Assembly (NCBI GenBank): GCA_003149635.1
Contig: QCWI01000003.1
Coordinates: 1-64,000, forward strand
DNA length: 64,000 nucleotides
Origin: Fluviicola sp. XM-24bin1
Lineage (GTDB): Bacteria > Bacteroidota > Bacteroidia > Flavobacteriales_D > Crocinitomicaceae
Direction: 5' to 3'
Shown here in pieces: positions 18,434 through 27,665 of the stretch. The position numbers and the translations under genes were made by a program. The first letter of the stretch is position 1. Each line of letters begins with the position of its first letter. Under the pieces are notes generated by a model. The model made no database searches and was not told the origin of the DNA. It was given only the letters and a program-made list of their open reading frames with translations.

Positions 18434-19786
18434 TTAAGATATTGCTTTTTTGTCGGTTATTAAAAGGTTGGAAAGTCCTGCAAGCAAGAGCGAGATTCCC
18501 GCCACAATCATTGCATTAATTGCTTCTTCACCAAACAGGTTTGAAACGAAAACGATTCCACCCAGCGAGGCCACAATTTGCGGCAATACGATAAACATAT
18601 TGAAGATCCCCATGTACAAGCCCATCTTCTTTTCGTCGATGGAGCTTGAAAGCATTGCATACGGCATCGAAAGGATACTTCCCCATGCGAAACCAATCAG
18701 AATGAAGCTGAGAATAAGAATGTCTTCCGATCCAATGAAGTACATCAGCAAGAAGCCAATTCCTCCAGCAATTAATGATACCAGATGTACCCACTTACGA
18801 TTGATTCGGCGCTTGGCAGAATAAAATGTCAACAGCAAGGCGAAAGCCATGGAAGACAATCCGTAAATCCCCATTTTGGAACCTACGCTATCGGCCGCTG
18901 ATTGGTATTTCGCAGATGCTTTATCAAAGGCTTTTGATTCTTCTTTGTTGTCCAGATCGTAATCGGATGCAACCGGCGCTGGTGCGTTGTACACGAATTC
19001 CGTTAAAGCCGGCATGGACAAGCTCCACATAGTGAAAAAGGCAAACCAACTGAAAAATTGGATCAATCCTAGCTTGCGCATAATCTTGGGCATGCGGAAA
19101 ATGGCACCTCCCACTTCTTTCAAGAATCCTTCAGATTTCTCCTCCTCTTCCTCTTCTTCTGGCGGGTATTCACTCGTGGTGAAAATGGTGTATAGGATGG
19201 ATGCGATAAAGACGAACGCTCCTACCGCAAAGGCTATTTTTACCGAATCTGGAACCACTCCTGGGCCGGCCTGATTGCTGAATCCCATTTTGGTCATCAG
19301 CCATGGAAGGTTACTCGCCAACCAAGTTCCTATTCCGATGATGAGCGTTTGAACTACAAATCCGTAAGAACGCTGCTCGTCGTTTAATTTGTCGGCCACC
19401 AAAGCACGGAATGGCTCCATACTAATGTTGATGGAAGCATCTAAAATCCAAAGGAATCCAGCGGCCATCCATAATGCGGATGAGTAAGGCATAAAGAACA
19501 AAGCGATGGAACTCAAAATTGCTCCCAATAGGAAATACGGTCGACGCCTTCCAAGCTTTGGATGCCATGTTCTGTCACTAAAATACCCGATAATCGGCTG
19601 TACAATCAATCCCGTAAGAGGCGCTGCAATCCACATTAATGGAATGTCATCTTTGTCGGCTTCCAGCGTTTGGAAAATTCGCGACATGAATCCTCCTTGC
19701 AACGCAAAACCGAACTGAATTCCCAGAAATCCGAAACTCATGTTCCAGATCTGGAAGAAACTTAAATTGGGCTTTCTTGTACTCAT
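18434..19786 (-). CDS. MFS (SLC45-like) maltose/sugar transporter
   Basis: Multi-[77 protein letters not shown] pattern. Confidence 0.88.
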   Translation of the reverse strand: MSTRKPNLSFFQIWNMSFGFLGIQFGFALQGGFMSRIFQTLEADKDDIPLMWIAAPLTGLIVQPIIGYFSDRTWHPKLGRRRPYFLLGAILSSIALFFMPYSSALWMAAGFLWILDASINISMEPFRALVADKLNDEQRSYGFVVQTLIIGIGTWLASNLPWLMTKMGFSNQAGPGVVPDSVKIAFAVGAFVFIASILYTIFTTSEYPPEEEEEEEKSEGFLKEVGGAIFRMPKIMRKLGLIQFFSWFAFFTMWSLSMPALTEFVYNAPAPVASDYDLDNKEESKAFDKASAKYQSAADSVGSKMGIYGLSSMAFALLLTFYSAKRRINRKWVHLVSLIAGGIGFLLMYFIGSEDILILSFILIGFAWGSILSMPYAMLSSSIDEKKMGLYMGIFNMFIVLPQIVASLGGIVFVSNLFGEEAINAMIVAGISLLLAGLSNLLITDKKAIS

Positions 19787-19791
19787 GCTTC

Positions 19792-21129
19792 TTATTTATA
19801 CCAAACGGAATAGTGCCAAGGCTCCAGATTGTATTCTGTTTTCTCGCATTTCAACTTTCCGGCCTTTCCGAACAATGCTTGATATTCACCAGTGACATTG
19901 ATCCAGGAAACATTAACTTTTTGTTTCTCGTTGGAAAGATTCAAAAGACATACAACCACATTCCCTCCTTTTCTTCGCACATACGCCAAAACGTTCGGAT
20001 TGTCCGTCTCGAAGAATTCAGGATAAGCCCCAAAATCTCCGTTCCACAATGCTGGATTGGCGTCTTTGAAGTTGAGAAGTTGCGTATAGAACTCTTCCTT
20101 GTCCATTTCCTCTGTCCACTGAATGGCATCCTTCTCGAAGAATTCCAAACGCTTTTTCAAGGACATCTCCTGACCGTTGTACACCAATGGCATTCCGTGG
20201 ATCGTTGCGGACAGAACAGCGAATGCTTCTACACCGTCACCCATGCGCTCGTATTCCGTTCCGTTCCATGAATTCTCATCGTGGTTGGAAGTGAAATGCA
20301 ATCGGTAGGCATTCGATTCAAACTTTTCCGCTTCGCGTCCGAAATATGCAACAATGGAATCCGCATTCCTATGTCCTTTTGCCACTTCGTTCAGCACGTG
20401 GTGGAACTCCCATCCGTAGGTCATATCGAAGGCATTTTCATGCAATCCAGCACCTTCATCCTCGGCCAACATAAATACAGGCTTGATTTTGTCCAATGCC
20501 GCTCGTGCATCGTTCCAAAAATCGGTTGGAACCCATCCCGCAACGTCACAGCGGTATCCGTCAATATCGAAATCGGCCACCCAATATTCCATCGCGTCGA
20601 TCATTGCGGCGCGCATGTCTTGGTTATCGTAATTCAAGTCGGAAACATCCGTCCAATCCGTTCCCGGAGGCGGCTGTACATTCCCTGTGCTGTCCAAATT
20701 GTACCAATCCATGTTTCCTGCTTCTACCCAAACATTGTCTGGAGAGGTATGATTCCCCACCCAGTCGATGATGATTTTCATATCGTTCTCGTGCACGATT
20801 TCGACCAATTTTTTGAAACTGGCTTCATCCCCAAATTTTGGATTGATGGCTTTGTAATCTTTTACCGCGTAGTAGCTTCCTTCTGGCCCTTTACGGTTCT
20901 TTTCACCAATTGGATGGATGGGCATCAACCAAAGAATATCGATTCCCATTGCTTTCAAGCGGGGAATATCATCATAGATGGCCTCAAACGTACCTTCTTC
21001 AGAAAATTGACGCACGTTCAATTCATACATAGCGGCGTCTTTACTCCACGCCGGCACCTGTTTTTCCTGCTGCCCAAAAGTCATCCCCGTTACGGCCAAG
21101 TAAGCCGCAAATAGTGCAATTTTCTTCAT
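19792..21129 (-). CDS. Exported GH13 alpha-amylase-family glycosidase
   Basis: Signal peptide; AMYELNVRQFSEEGTF, IIIDWVGNHTS, DIDGYRCDVAGWVP, LAEDEG, FTSNHDENSW. Confidence 0.92.
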   Translation of the reverse strand: MKKIALFAAYLAVTGMTFGQQEKQVPAWSKDAAMYELNVRQFSEEGTFEAIYDDIPRLKAMGIDILWLMPIHPIGEKNRKGPEGSYYAVKDYKAINPKFGDEASFKKLVEIVHENDMKIIIDWVGNHTSPDNVWVEAGNMDWYNLDSTGNVQPPPGTDWTDVSDLNYDNQDMRAAMIDAMEYWVADFDIDGYRCDVAGWVPTDFWNDARAALDKIKPVFMLAEDEGAGLHENAFDMTYGWEFHHVLNEVAKGHRNADSIVAYFGREAEKFESNAYRLHFTSNHDENSWNGTEYERMGDGVEAFAVLSATIHGMPLVYNGQEMSLKKRLEFFEKDAIQWTEEMDKEEFYTQLLNFKDANPALWNGDFGAYPEFFETDNPNVLAYVRRKGGNVVVCLLNLSNEKQKVNVSWINVTGEYQALFGKAGKLKCEKTEYNLEPWHYSVWYK

Positions 21130-21983
21130 TAAACTACTTGTTTATTGGTACTTGAAAGGTGGAAATCCACCAATTTCTCTAAAGGTCTTCTTACGATTGC
21201 TCCCACGTTAATCTCCTGCTCTTTACAAACCTCCATTAGTTCTTCCGACAACAGATGCGCCACTGATCCCACAAAATTCACCTCTACATCTTTGTAGTTT
21301 GCGAAACACTTAACGTGAATCTCAATGAATTTCTCCAATCCTTCGCGAATCAACTGTTGACAATACGGAAGTGATTTATGTTTGATTAAGATAGGCATAA
21401 ACGACGCGATATACACGTTCGCATTCGATTTAATGTACACGTTGTCAACGATGCTTGCTTTGTCCAGCTTGAGTGCAACCAATTCGTCGTGCAATTCCAG
21501 TGGCAAGCGTTTGTACAGGAAGTCGGCGAGCATTTGTTTTCCGAAATACGTTCCTCCGCCCTCGTTTCCGAGCACGTAATCCAAGGCTGGAATTTCTTCG
21601 AACATCTCTTCTCCATCGAAATAACAGGAGTTGGAACCGGTTCCGAGAATACACGCGATTTCAGGCCTTCCATTGTATGTAGCGTACGCGCATGCGTTCA
21701 GATCATGATCCACAGAAACTTCAGCATTCGTAAAGATGCGCTTCAATCCACGTTCAATCTTGGCATTCAATTCCGGAATGGAACATCCCGCTCCGTAAAA
21801 GAAAATATCCGTTACTTCTGAGGCGATTTCCACCAATGCGCAATTCTTGCGAAGTTCTTCTTCGACATCATCTTCATTATGGAAATAGGGATTGAACCCA
21901 ATGGTGGAAACCTGATTTCTGGAATTACCCTGAACGAGCATCCAGTCTGATTTCGTTGATCCGCTCTCAACAACAATTAACAT
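21129..21983 (-). CDS. BadF/BadG/BcrA/BcrD-type ATPase, N-acetylglucosamine-kinase-like sugar kinase
   Basis: MLIVVESGSTKSDWMLV, IACILGTGSNSCYFDG, LDYVLGNEGGGTYFGKQMLADFLY; overlaps the amylase gene by 1 nt. Confidence 0.85.
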   Translation of the reverse strand: MLIVVESGSTKSDWMLVQGNSRNQVSTIGFNPYFHNEDDVEEELRKNCALVEIASEVTDIFFYGAGCSIPELNAKIERGLKRIFTNAEVSVDHDLNACAYATYNGRPEIACILGTGSNSCYFDGEEMFEEIPALDYVLGNEGGGTYFGKQMLADFLYKRLPLELHDELVALKLDKASIVDNVYIKSNANVYIASFMPILIKHKSLPYCQQLIREGLEKFIEIHVKCFANYKDVEVNFVGSVAHLLSEELMEVCKEQEINVGAIVRRPLEKLVDFHLSSTNKQVV

Positions 21984-22020
21984 TCGTAACGTGTATATTT
22001 AATATGGAATTATAATCTTT

Positions 22021-22035
22021 GTGTCATTTTAACAC
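22021..22035. promoter_or_regulatory. Candidate NrtR-type operator, site A (GTGTCATTTTAACAC)
   Basis: In the divergent intergenic region between the sugar kinase and the NrtR-like regulator; shares half-sites GTGTCA/AACAC with five other sites. Confidence 0.6.
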
Positions 22036-22072
22036 TTTGCTAATATAAGCAATTTTCTTTTTATCTTTGATT

Positions 22073-22819
22073 ATGCCTGCAAACAATCAGAACAACCTCA
22101 ACAATGGTATCTCTGTCGACTGCGTTATTTTCGGATTTGATTTCGAAAAATTGCAGATTCTGCTAATTGAGAGAGAGCCTGGTAAGAAGGACAACCCGTT
22201 GGACTATGCACTCCCCGGAGACTTGATCTACAATGATGAAAATCTGGATCAAGCAGCGAACCGCGTATTGAAGGAATTAACGGGATTAGAGAACATTTAT
22301 CTAGAGCAATCCGCTGCTTTCGGATCTTTGGATCGTACTCAACGAGAATCGGATAGAGCGTGGTTGGAATCTGTTCGTGACCAACCGGATTTACGTGTAA
22401 TCACGATTTCCTATTATTCTTTGGTGAACATTAATGCGTTTGATCCAAAACCGTCAAGTTTTGCATCAAAATTGGTGTGGAAACCGGTTGCGGAAATTGA
22501 GGATTTGGCATTCGATCACTTTGATATCTTGAATCAGGCATTGGATAATCTGAGAAACCGATTGAAAATCCGCCCAATTGGATTTAATCTCCTACCGGAG
22601 AAGTTCACATTGTCTCAATTGCACAAGTTGTATGAAGCGATTTTAGGTCGCGAGTTGGACAAGCGAAACTTCCGTCGTAAGATGGCCAAATTGGATCTCG
22701 TTGTGCGCTTGGATGAAAAGCAGCAAGGCGTTCCGCACAAGCCGTCAAACTTCTACAAATTCAACACCGAGAACTACCAAAAACTGATTGAGGAAGGTTA
22801 CGATAACTTTGGCTTTTAG
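22073..22819 (+). CDS. NrtR-family transcriptional regulator (Nudix-like domain + winged helix)
   Basis: ISVDCVIFGFDFEKLQILLIER...YALPGDLIYNDENLDQAANRVLKELTGLENIYLEQ plus C-terminal LLPEKFTLSQLHKLYEAILGRELDKRNFRRKMAKL. The listed start at 22067 is TTG; ATG at 22073 is more likely. Confidence 0.93.
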   Translation: MPANNQNNLNNGISVDCVIFGFDFEKLQILLIEREPGKKDNPLDYALPGDLIYNDENLDQAANRVLKELTGLENIYLEQSAAFGSLDRTQRESDRAWLESVRDQPDLRVITISYYSLVNINAFDPKPSSFASKLVWKPVAEIEDLAFDHFDILNQALDNLRNRLKIRPIGFNLLPEKFTLSQLHKLYEAILGRELDKRNFRRKMAKLDLVVRLDEKQQGVPHKPSNFYKFNTENYQKLIEEGYDNFGF

Positions 22820-22839
22820 TTAAGTTTTTAAGAATCTTA

Positions 22840-22854
22840 GTGTAAATTTGACAC
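22840..22854. promoter_or_regulatory. Candidate NrtR-type operator, site B (GTGTAAATTTGACAC)
   Basis: Upstream of zwf; -7-like TATATTTG lies at 22863-22870. Confidence 0.65.
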
Positions 22855-22862
22855 ATAGGTCT

Positions 22863-22870
22863 TATATTTG
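22863..22870 (+). promoter_or_regulatory. Putative -7 promoter element (TATATTTG) of the zwf operon
   Basis: Exact match to the Bacteroidota TAnnTTTG element, 33 nt before the zwf ATG at 22903. Confidence 0.6.
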
Positions 22871-22902
22871 TTATGCGCACCAATTAATTTGCGCATGACC
22901 AT

Positions 22903-24369
22903 ATGGATAAAAAAGAACCTAAAATCCTTCCGTTCAATGCCGTGATCTTCGGCGGAGACGGTGACCTCTCAAAACGAAAAATAATCCCAGCTTTCTTCCA
23001 CCGTTGGATAGACAAGCAATTGAATATGCCGTTCAAGGTGGCTTGTGTTTCGCGCAAGCTTTCGGATCAGGATGCTTTTCATAAAGAACTCGCTAAATTC
23101 ATTCAGCAATCGTCTGATGAAACCGTTCCGGCCAAGGTGATCAAAGATTTTCTAAAGCAAGTTGAGCTGGTGAATATTCCCAAAATCACTGAAGAAAATC
23201 TTGGCGGATTAAGAGATCTGATTGAAGCGAATAGCGATTGGCAGCGGATCTACTATTTGTCCGTGCCGTCTGCAGCATTTAGCGATATCTGTTCGGCATT
23301 GAAGGGATCGAATTTGATCAATGATACTTCGAAAGTAGTATTGGAGAAGCCGCTAGGACACGATTTGAAATCAAGTCGTGAAATCAACGATACCATTAGC
23401 GAAGCATTCTCGGAGAAGCAAATCTTCCGTATCGATCATTATCTCGGAAAAGAAACTGTTCAGAATTTGATGGTGTTGCGATTTGCCAATCACCTTTTCG
23501 AGCGCGCCTGGAATGCGGAGAACATAGATAACATTCAGATCACTGTAGCGGAATCGCTTGGAGTGGAAAAACGAGCAGGATACTACGATCATACCGGGGC
23601 GTTGCTTGACATGGTGCAGAATCACCTATTGCAACTGCTTTGTTTGGTGGCCATGGAAGCTCCGTCCCGACTTGATCCCGATACAGTGCGGAATGAAAAG
23701 TTGAAGGTGCTGGAAAGCCTACGATTCTTTAAAAAAGATACAATCGCCGACAACATCGTACGTGGACAATATACCCGAGGAAAAAGTTTGGGTGAAAAGG
23801 TGAATTCGTATCTGGAGGACATCGAACAATACGATTCGGAAACAGAGACTTTCGTAGCGATCAAAACGTATATCGATAACTGGCGCTGGAAAGGGACTCC
23901 GTTCTACCTTAGAACCGGAAAACGAATGAAGAAGCGCTACTCAGAAATTGTGATCAACTTCAAGCCGGTACAGCACAACATCTTCCCGGAATCGAAACAC
24001 AGCATGTCGAACAAATTGATCATTCGATTGCAGCCAGAAGAGCGTATCAAACTCGTTCAAATGAGCAAAATCCCTGGACCAGGTGGATATCGTTTCCAGC
24101 CCGTTGCCTTGAAGCTTGACATCTTCGATTCTTTTGAAAAACGCATGCCAGATGCCTACGAGCGATTGATCATTGATGTCCTTCGTGGGAACCAGACTTT
24201 GTTCATGCGTTACGATGAATTAGAAGCTGCTTGGAAATGGATTGAATCCATCAATAAGAACTGGAAAAGCAAAGCGAAGCTTGTTTTGTATGAATCTGGT
24301 TCGTGGGGTCCAGGAAATGAGATTATGGAAGAAGGAACGCAGTGGGAAACAAATGCATTAGAAAAATGA
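22903..24369 (+). CDS. zwf: Glucose-6-phosphate 1-dehydrogenase
   Basis: VIFGGDGDLSKRKIIPAFF, VVLEKPLGHDL, FRIDHYLGKETVQNLMVLRFAN. Confidence 0.97.
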   Translation: MDKKEPKILPFNAVIFGGDGDLSKRKIIPAFFHRWIDKQLNMPFKVACVSRKLSDQDAFHKELAKFIQQSSDETVPAKVIKDFLKQVELVNIPKITEENLGGLRDLIEANSDWQRIYYLSVPSAAFSDICSALKGSNLINDTSKVVLEKPLGHDLKSSREINDTISEAFSEKQIFRIDHYLGKETVQNLMVLRFANHLFERAWNAENIDNIQITVAESLGVEKRAGYYDHTGALLDMVQNHLLQLLCLVAMEAPSRLDPDTVRNEKLKVLESLRFFKKDTIADNIVRGQYTRGKSLGEKVNSYLEDIEQYDSETETFVAIKTYIDNWRWKGTPFYLRTGKRMKKRYSEIVINFKPVQHNIFPESKHSMSNKLIIRLQPEERIKLVQMSKIPGPGGYRFQPVALKLDIFDSFEKRMPDAYERLIIDVLRGNQTLFMRYDELEAAWKWIESINKNWKSKAKLVLYESGSWGPGNEIMEEGTQWETNALEK

Positions 24370-25040
24370 AAGTAACAACATTTGAAAACGAAAAGGAGCT
24401 CGTCGCGTCGGTAACGAAAAGTGCCGCGAAAATCATCAAAGCGAGTATTAAATCGAATGGAGATGCCCGAATTTTGCTTTCTGGAGGATCGACTCCCGGG
24501 CCAATTTACGAGGCATTGTCCAATCAAAATTTATCCTGGAAAGATGTAAAAGTAGGATTGGCAGATGAGCGTTTCGTTCGAACGACAAACGCTTACAGCA
24601 ACGAGAATTTGATCCAACAAACCTTAGTCCAGAACAAGGCGAAAGACGCGCAGGTAAAAGGAATGATTTTCAATCCGCTGAACGAGGAGGAAAATGTAAA
24701 AACAGTCGCTTCAGCGTACACGCCTTTCACAGAACGCACAGATTTCTTATTATTAGGGATGGGAACGGACGGGCACACCGCCTCGTTATTTCCGAATGAT
24801 CCTTCCTCCGAAGACGATTTAAACAAACAAACGATAGGTGCGGTAAACACGGTAGCCCCGAACGAACCGAAACACCGAATCAGCTGCACCAAAGGAACCT
24901 TAACTCAAGCAAGTAACATCTTCCTCGTAATCAAAGGGGAAAACAAACTTGACGTTTTGAACAACGGCGACGAGAAATTGCCGATTCACCGCATGCTCAA
25001 GGAACGTAGCGACATTGAAATATATTATTGTAAATCATGA
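24366..25040 (+). CDS. pgl: 6-phosphogluconolactonase
   Basis: ILLSGGSTPGPIYEAL, VGLADERFV, LLLGMGTDGHTASLFPND; ATG at 24366 overlaps the zwf stop (ATGA). Confidence 0.94.
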   Translation: MKVTTFENEKELVASVTKSAAKIIKASIKSNGDARILLSGGSTPGPIYEALSNQNLSWKDVKVGLADERFVRTTNAYSNENLIQQTLVQNKAKDAQVKGMIFNPLNEEENVKTVASAYTPFTERTDFLLLGMGTDGHTASLFPNDPSSEDDLNKQTIGAVNTVAPNEPKHRISCTKGTLTQASNIFLVIKGENKLDVLNNGDEKLPIHRMLKERSDIEIYYCKS

Positions 25041-26833
25041 ACACTACAGTAGAGAGAATTACAGAAAGAATTAAAGAGAGAAGCGCTACCACGCGTAAGG
25101 CATATTTGGAGCAAATTGCCCGTAACTACGAAAACGCACCGAATCGAAACAAATTAAGTTGTGGGAATTTGGCACATGGATTTGCGGCGTGTAATGCACA
25201 TGACAAAGAGCAATTGGCGGGAGAAATCACTCCGAATATTGGAATCAATACCGCATACAATGACATGCTTTCAGCACACAAACCGTATGAGGATTATCCA
25301 AAAGCGATTCGCGAATACGCCAACGAATTCAAAGCGACAGCGCAAGTTGCAGGTGGAGTTCCAGCCATGTGTGATGGCGTAACCCAAGGTCAGCCGGGAA
25401 TGGATTTGTCCCTGTTCAGCCGGGATGTGATCGCCTTATCGGCGGCCGTTGGATTGTCGCACGACATGTTCGACGGAGCGGTAAATCTTGGAATTTGTGA
25501 TAAGATTGTTCCTGGATTGTTGATCGGAAGTTTGAAATTCGGTCAATTGCCTTTCGTATTTATGCCGGGTGGCCCGATGCCAAGTGGAATCACCAATGAA
25601 AAGAAGGCTTTCATCCGACAGCAATTTGCCGAGGGGAAGATCGGCCGCGATGAATTGTTGAAAGGAGAATCGGATTCGTATCATTCGCCAGGAACTTGTA
25701 CGTTCTACGGAACTGCGAACAGCAATCAAATGTTGATGGAGATGATGGGTATGCAATTGCCGGGATCCAGTTTCGTGAATCCGGGAACGGAAATGCGCGA
25801 CGCATTGAATCGCGAAGCCATCAAGCAATTGGTGAAGAACATTCATTCGAAGGATTTGTCATATAGCATTGGGACGATTCTGGACGAGAAGGTAATCGTT
25901 AATGGAATCGTAGGACTTTTGGCAACAGGAGGATCGACCAACCATACGATTCACTTGATCGCTATCGCTCGCGCTGCTGGATTGAACATCAACTGGGATG
26001 ATTTCTCAGAGTTATCTGACGTGGTTCCATTGATCACGCGTATTTATCCGAATGGGCCGGCCGATGTCAATCACTTCCATGCATCTGGTGGAATGGCATT
26101 CGTAATCCATACACTTTTAGAAGCTGGATTGCTCCACGAAGATGTAAACACAATTCGCGGAAAGGGGCTTTCCAACTATACGATGGAGCCGAAATTGAAA
26201 GATGGAGAAATCGTTTACGAAGAAGGGCCAAAAGCCACCTTGAACGACAAAATCATCCGTCCGGTTTCCGATCCGTTCCAGGATCAAGGAGGGTTGAAAG
26301 TGTTGAAAGGAAATCTCGGAACTGCCGTGATTAAAGTTTCAGCAGTCGATCCAGATTACTACGTAACGGAGGGTGAAGCCATTGTCTTCGACGAGCAAGA
26401 TCATTTGATCGAAGCTTACAAGCGAGGTGAATTAGACAAAGATTTCATCGCTGTCTTCCCATTCCAGGGGCCGAAGCACAAAGGAATGCCAGAGTTGCAT
26501 AAGCTCACGCCTACTTTGACGGTTTTGCAAAAGAAAGGTCATAAAGTAGCATTAGTTACCGATGGACGAATGTCGGGAGCTTCGGGAAAAATTCCATCCG
26601 CGATTCATTTAGCACCAGAAGCTTGCGAAGGCGGGTTGATCAATAAGATCCAAACGGGAGATCGTTTGCGCGTAGATGCCGTAACGGGAACTGTGGAATG
26701 CTTGACGGAAGGCGTCGAAGAACGAGAATTAAGAACGTACGAATACCACGATTTGACAACAGGTCGTGAACTATTCAGAAACATGCGTCAATGGGTTTCT
26801 TCCAGCGAGGACGGCGCAAGTTTCCTTTATTAA
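25037..26833 (+). CDS. edd: Phosphogluconate dehydratase
   Basis: PAMCDGVTQGQPGMDLSLFSRDVIALS, CTFYGTANSNQMLMEMMGMQLPGSSFVNPG, LVTDGRMSGASGKIPSAIHLAPEA. Confidence 0.96.
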   Translation: MNTTVERITERIKERSATTRKAYLEQIARNYENAPNRNKLSCGNLAHGFAACNAHDKEQLAGEITPNIGINTAYNDMLSAHKPYEDYPKAIREYANEFKATAQVAGGVPAMCDGVTQGQPGMDLSLFSRDVIALSAAVGLSHDMFDGAVNLGICDKIVPGLLIGSLKFGQLPFVFMPGGPMPSGITNEKKAFIRQQFAEGKIGRDELLKGESDSYHSPGTCTFYGTANSNQMLMEMMGMQLPGSSFVNPGTEMRDALNREAIKQLVKNIHSKDLSYSIGTILDEKVIVNGIVGLLATGGSTNHTIHLIAIARAAGLNINWDDFSELSDVVPLITRIYPNGPADVNHFHASGGMAFVIHTLLEAGLLHEDVNTIRGKGLSNYTMEPKLKDGEIVYEEGPKATLNDKIIRPVSDPFQDQGGLKVLKGNLGTAVIKVSAVDPDYYVTEGEAIVFDEQDHLIEAYKRGELDKDFIAVFPFQGPKHKGMPELHKLTPTLTVLQKKGHKVALVTDGRMSGASGKIPSAIHLAPEACEGGLINKIQTGDRLRVDAVTGTVECLTEGVEERELRTYEYHDLTTGRELFRNMRQWVSSSEDGASFLY

Positions 26834-26840
26834 AATTGAT

Positions 26841-27401
26841 ATGCAAAACGGAATTGAATCCATCTTAAAAAAGAACCCGCTCATCCCTGTGGTAACCATC
26901 AACGAGATGAGTGAAATTGACACAATTGCAGACAAATTGACTTCACAAGGAGTGAACTGCATCGAAATTACCTTGCGGACGCCCATCGCATGGGATGCCA
27001 TTCGTGAATTTCAACAACGATACGGCTCCAGCTTTGATGTTGGCGTAGGAACAATTGTGAGTGTGGAAGACATCGAAAAAGCGGTAGAAGCGCAAGTTGA
27101 TTTTATCGTAAGTCCGGGATGTTCGCCGGGCATGGTAAGTGCTTTGAATGGATGCGGAATTCCATTTCTACCGGGCATCGTAACTCCAAGCGAAATAATT
27201 ACTGGATTGGAAGCCGGATGGCGCTTCTTCAAGTTCTTCCCAGCAAACCTGTACGGTGGTATTGATACCCTCAAAGCCTACGGACAATTGTTCTCCGAAG
27301 CGAAATTCTGTCCTACTGGAGGCATTACAAACGATAACAAGGAATCGTTCCTAGCATTGGATAATGTAGTGTCGGTTGGCGGTTCTTGGATGACGAAGTA
27401 G
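26841..27401 (+). CDS. eda: 2-dehydro-3-deoxy-6-phosphogluconate (KDPG) aldolase
   Basis: NPLIPVVTINEM, CIEITLRTPIAWDAI, VGVGTIVSVEDIEKA, FIVSPGCSPGMV, FKFFPANLYGGIDTLKAYG. Start refined from 26766 to the ATG at 26841. Confidence 0.95.
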   Translation: MQNGIESILKKNPLIPVVTINEMSEIDTIADKLTSQGVNCIEITLRTPIAWDAIREFQQRYGSSFDVGVGTIVSVEDIEKAVEAQVDFIVSPGCSPGMVSALNGCGIPFLPGIVTPSEIITGLEAGWRFFKFFPANLYGGIDTLKAYGQLFSEAKFCPTGGITNDNKESFLALDNVVSVGGSWMTK

Positions 27402-27420
27402 ATTAAGAATTTATCTTATT

Positions 27421-27452
27421 AGACCCGTACATCAATAATGCACGGGTCTTTT
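27421..27452 (+). terminator. Intrinsic terminator after eda
   Basis: AGACCCGTaCAT-caata-ATGcACGGGTCTTTT. Confidence 0.75.
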
Positions 27453-27484
27453 GTTAGGCGATCGCACTGGGGGACTTGCGATAG

Positions 27485-27570
27485 TCACCCCTCTTTAGTT
27501 CTCCCCTCAAGGGGAGAGGGTAGTGTTCCCTCCTCCCTTTGAGGGAGGTGCCGTAGGCGGAGGGTGATGA
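27485..27570. repeat. Nested inverted-repeat intergenic element (TCACCC...CTCCCCTCAAGGGGAG...CCTCCCTTTGAGGGAGG...GGGTGA)
   Basis: Two adjacent palindromes inside an outer TCACCC/GGGTGA pair; noncoding. Confidence 0.6.
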
Positions 27571-27600
27571 ACTGAGCATCAATACCTTAGTTTACCCAAC

Positions 27601-27645
27601 AAAAAAAGCCCCTGATCTCAACACTGAGATCCAAGGGCTTTTTAC
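27601..27645. terminator. Bidirectional terminator between eda and susD
   Basis: AAAAAGCCCctGATCTCaacactGAGATCcaaGGGCTTTTT. Confidence 0.8.
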
Positions 27646-27665
27646 CTTAAATTATAATCTACGAA

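Noticed and set aside
20281-21114. 277-aa plus-strand ORF opposite the GH13 gene at 19792-21129
   Set aside because: Antisense to a clear glycosidase with all catalytic regions; composition typical of a shadow frame.
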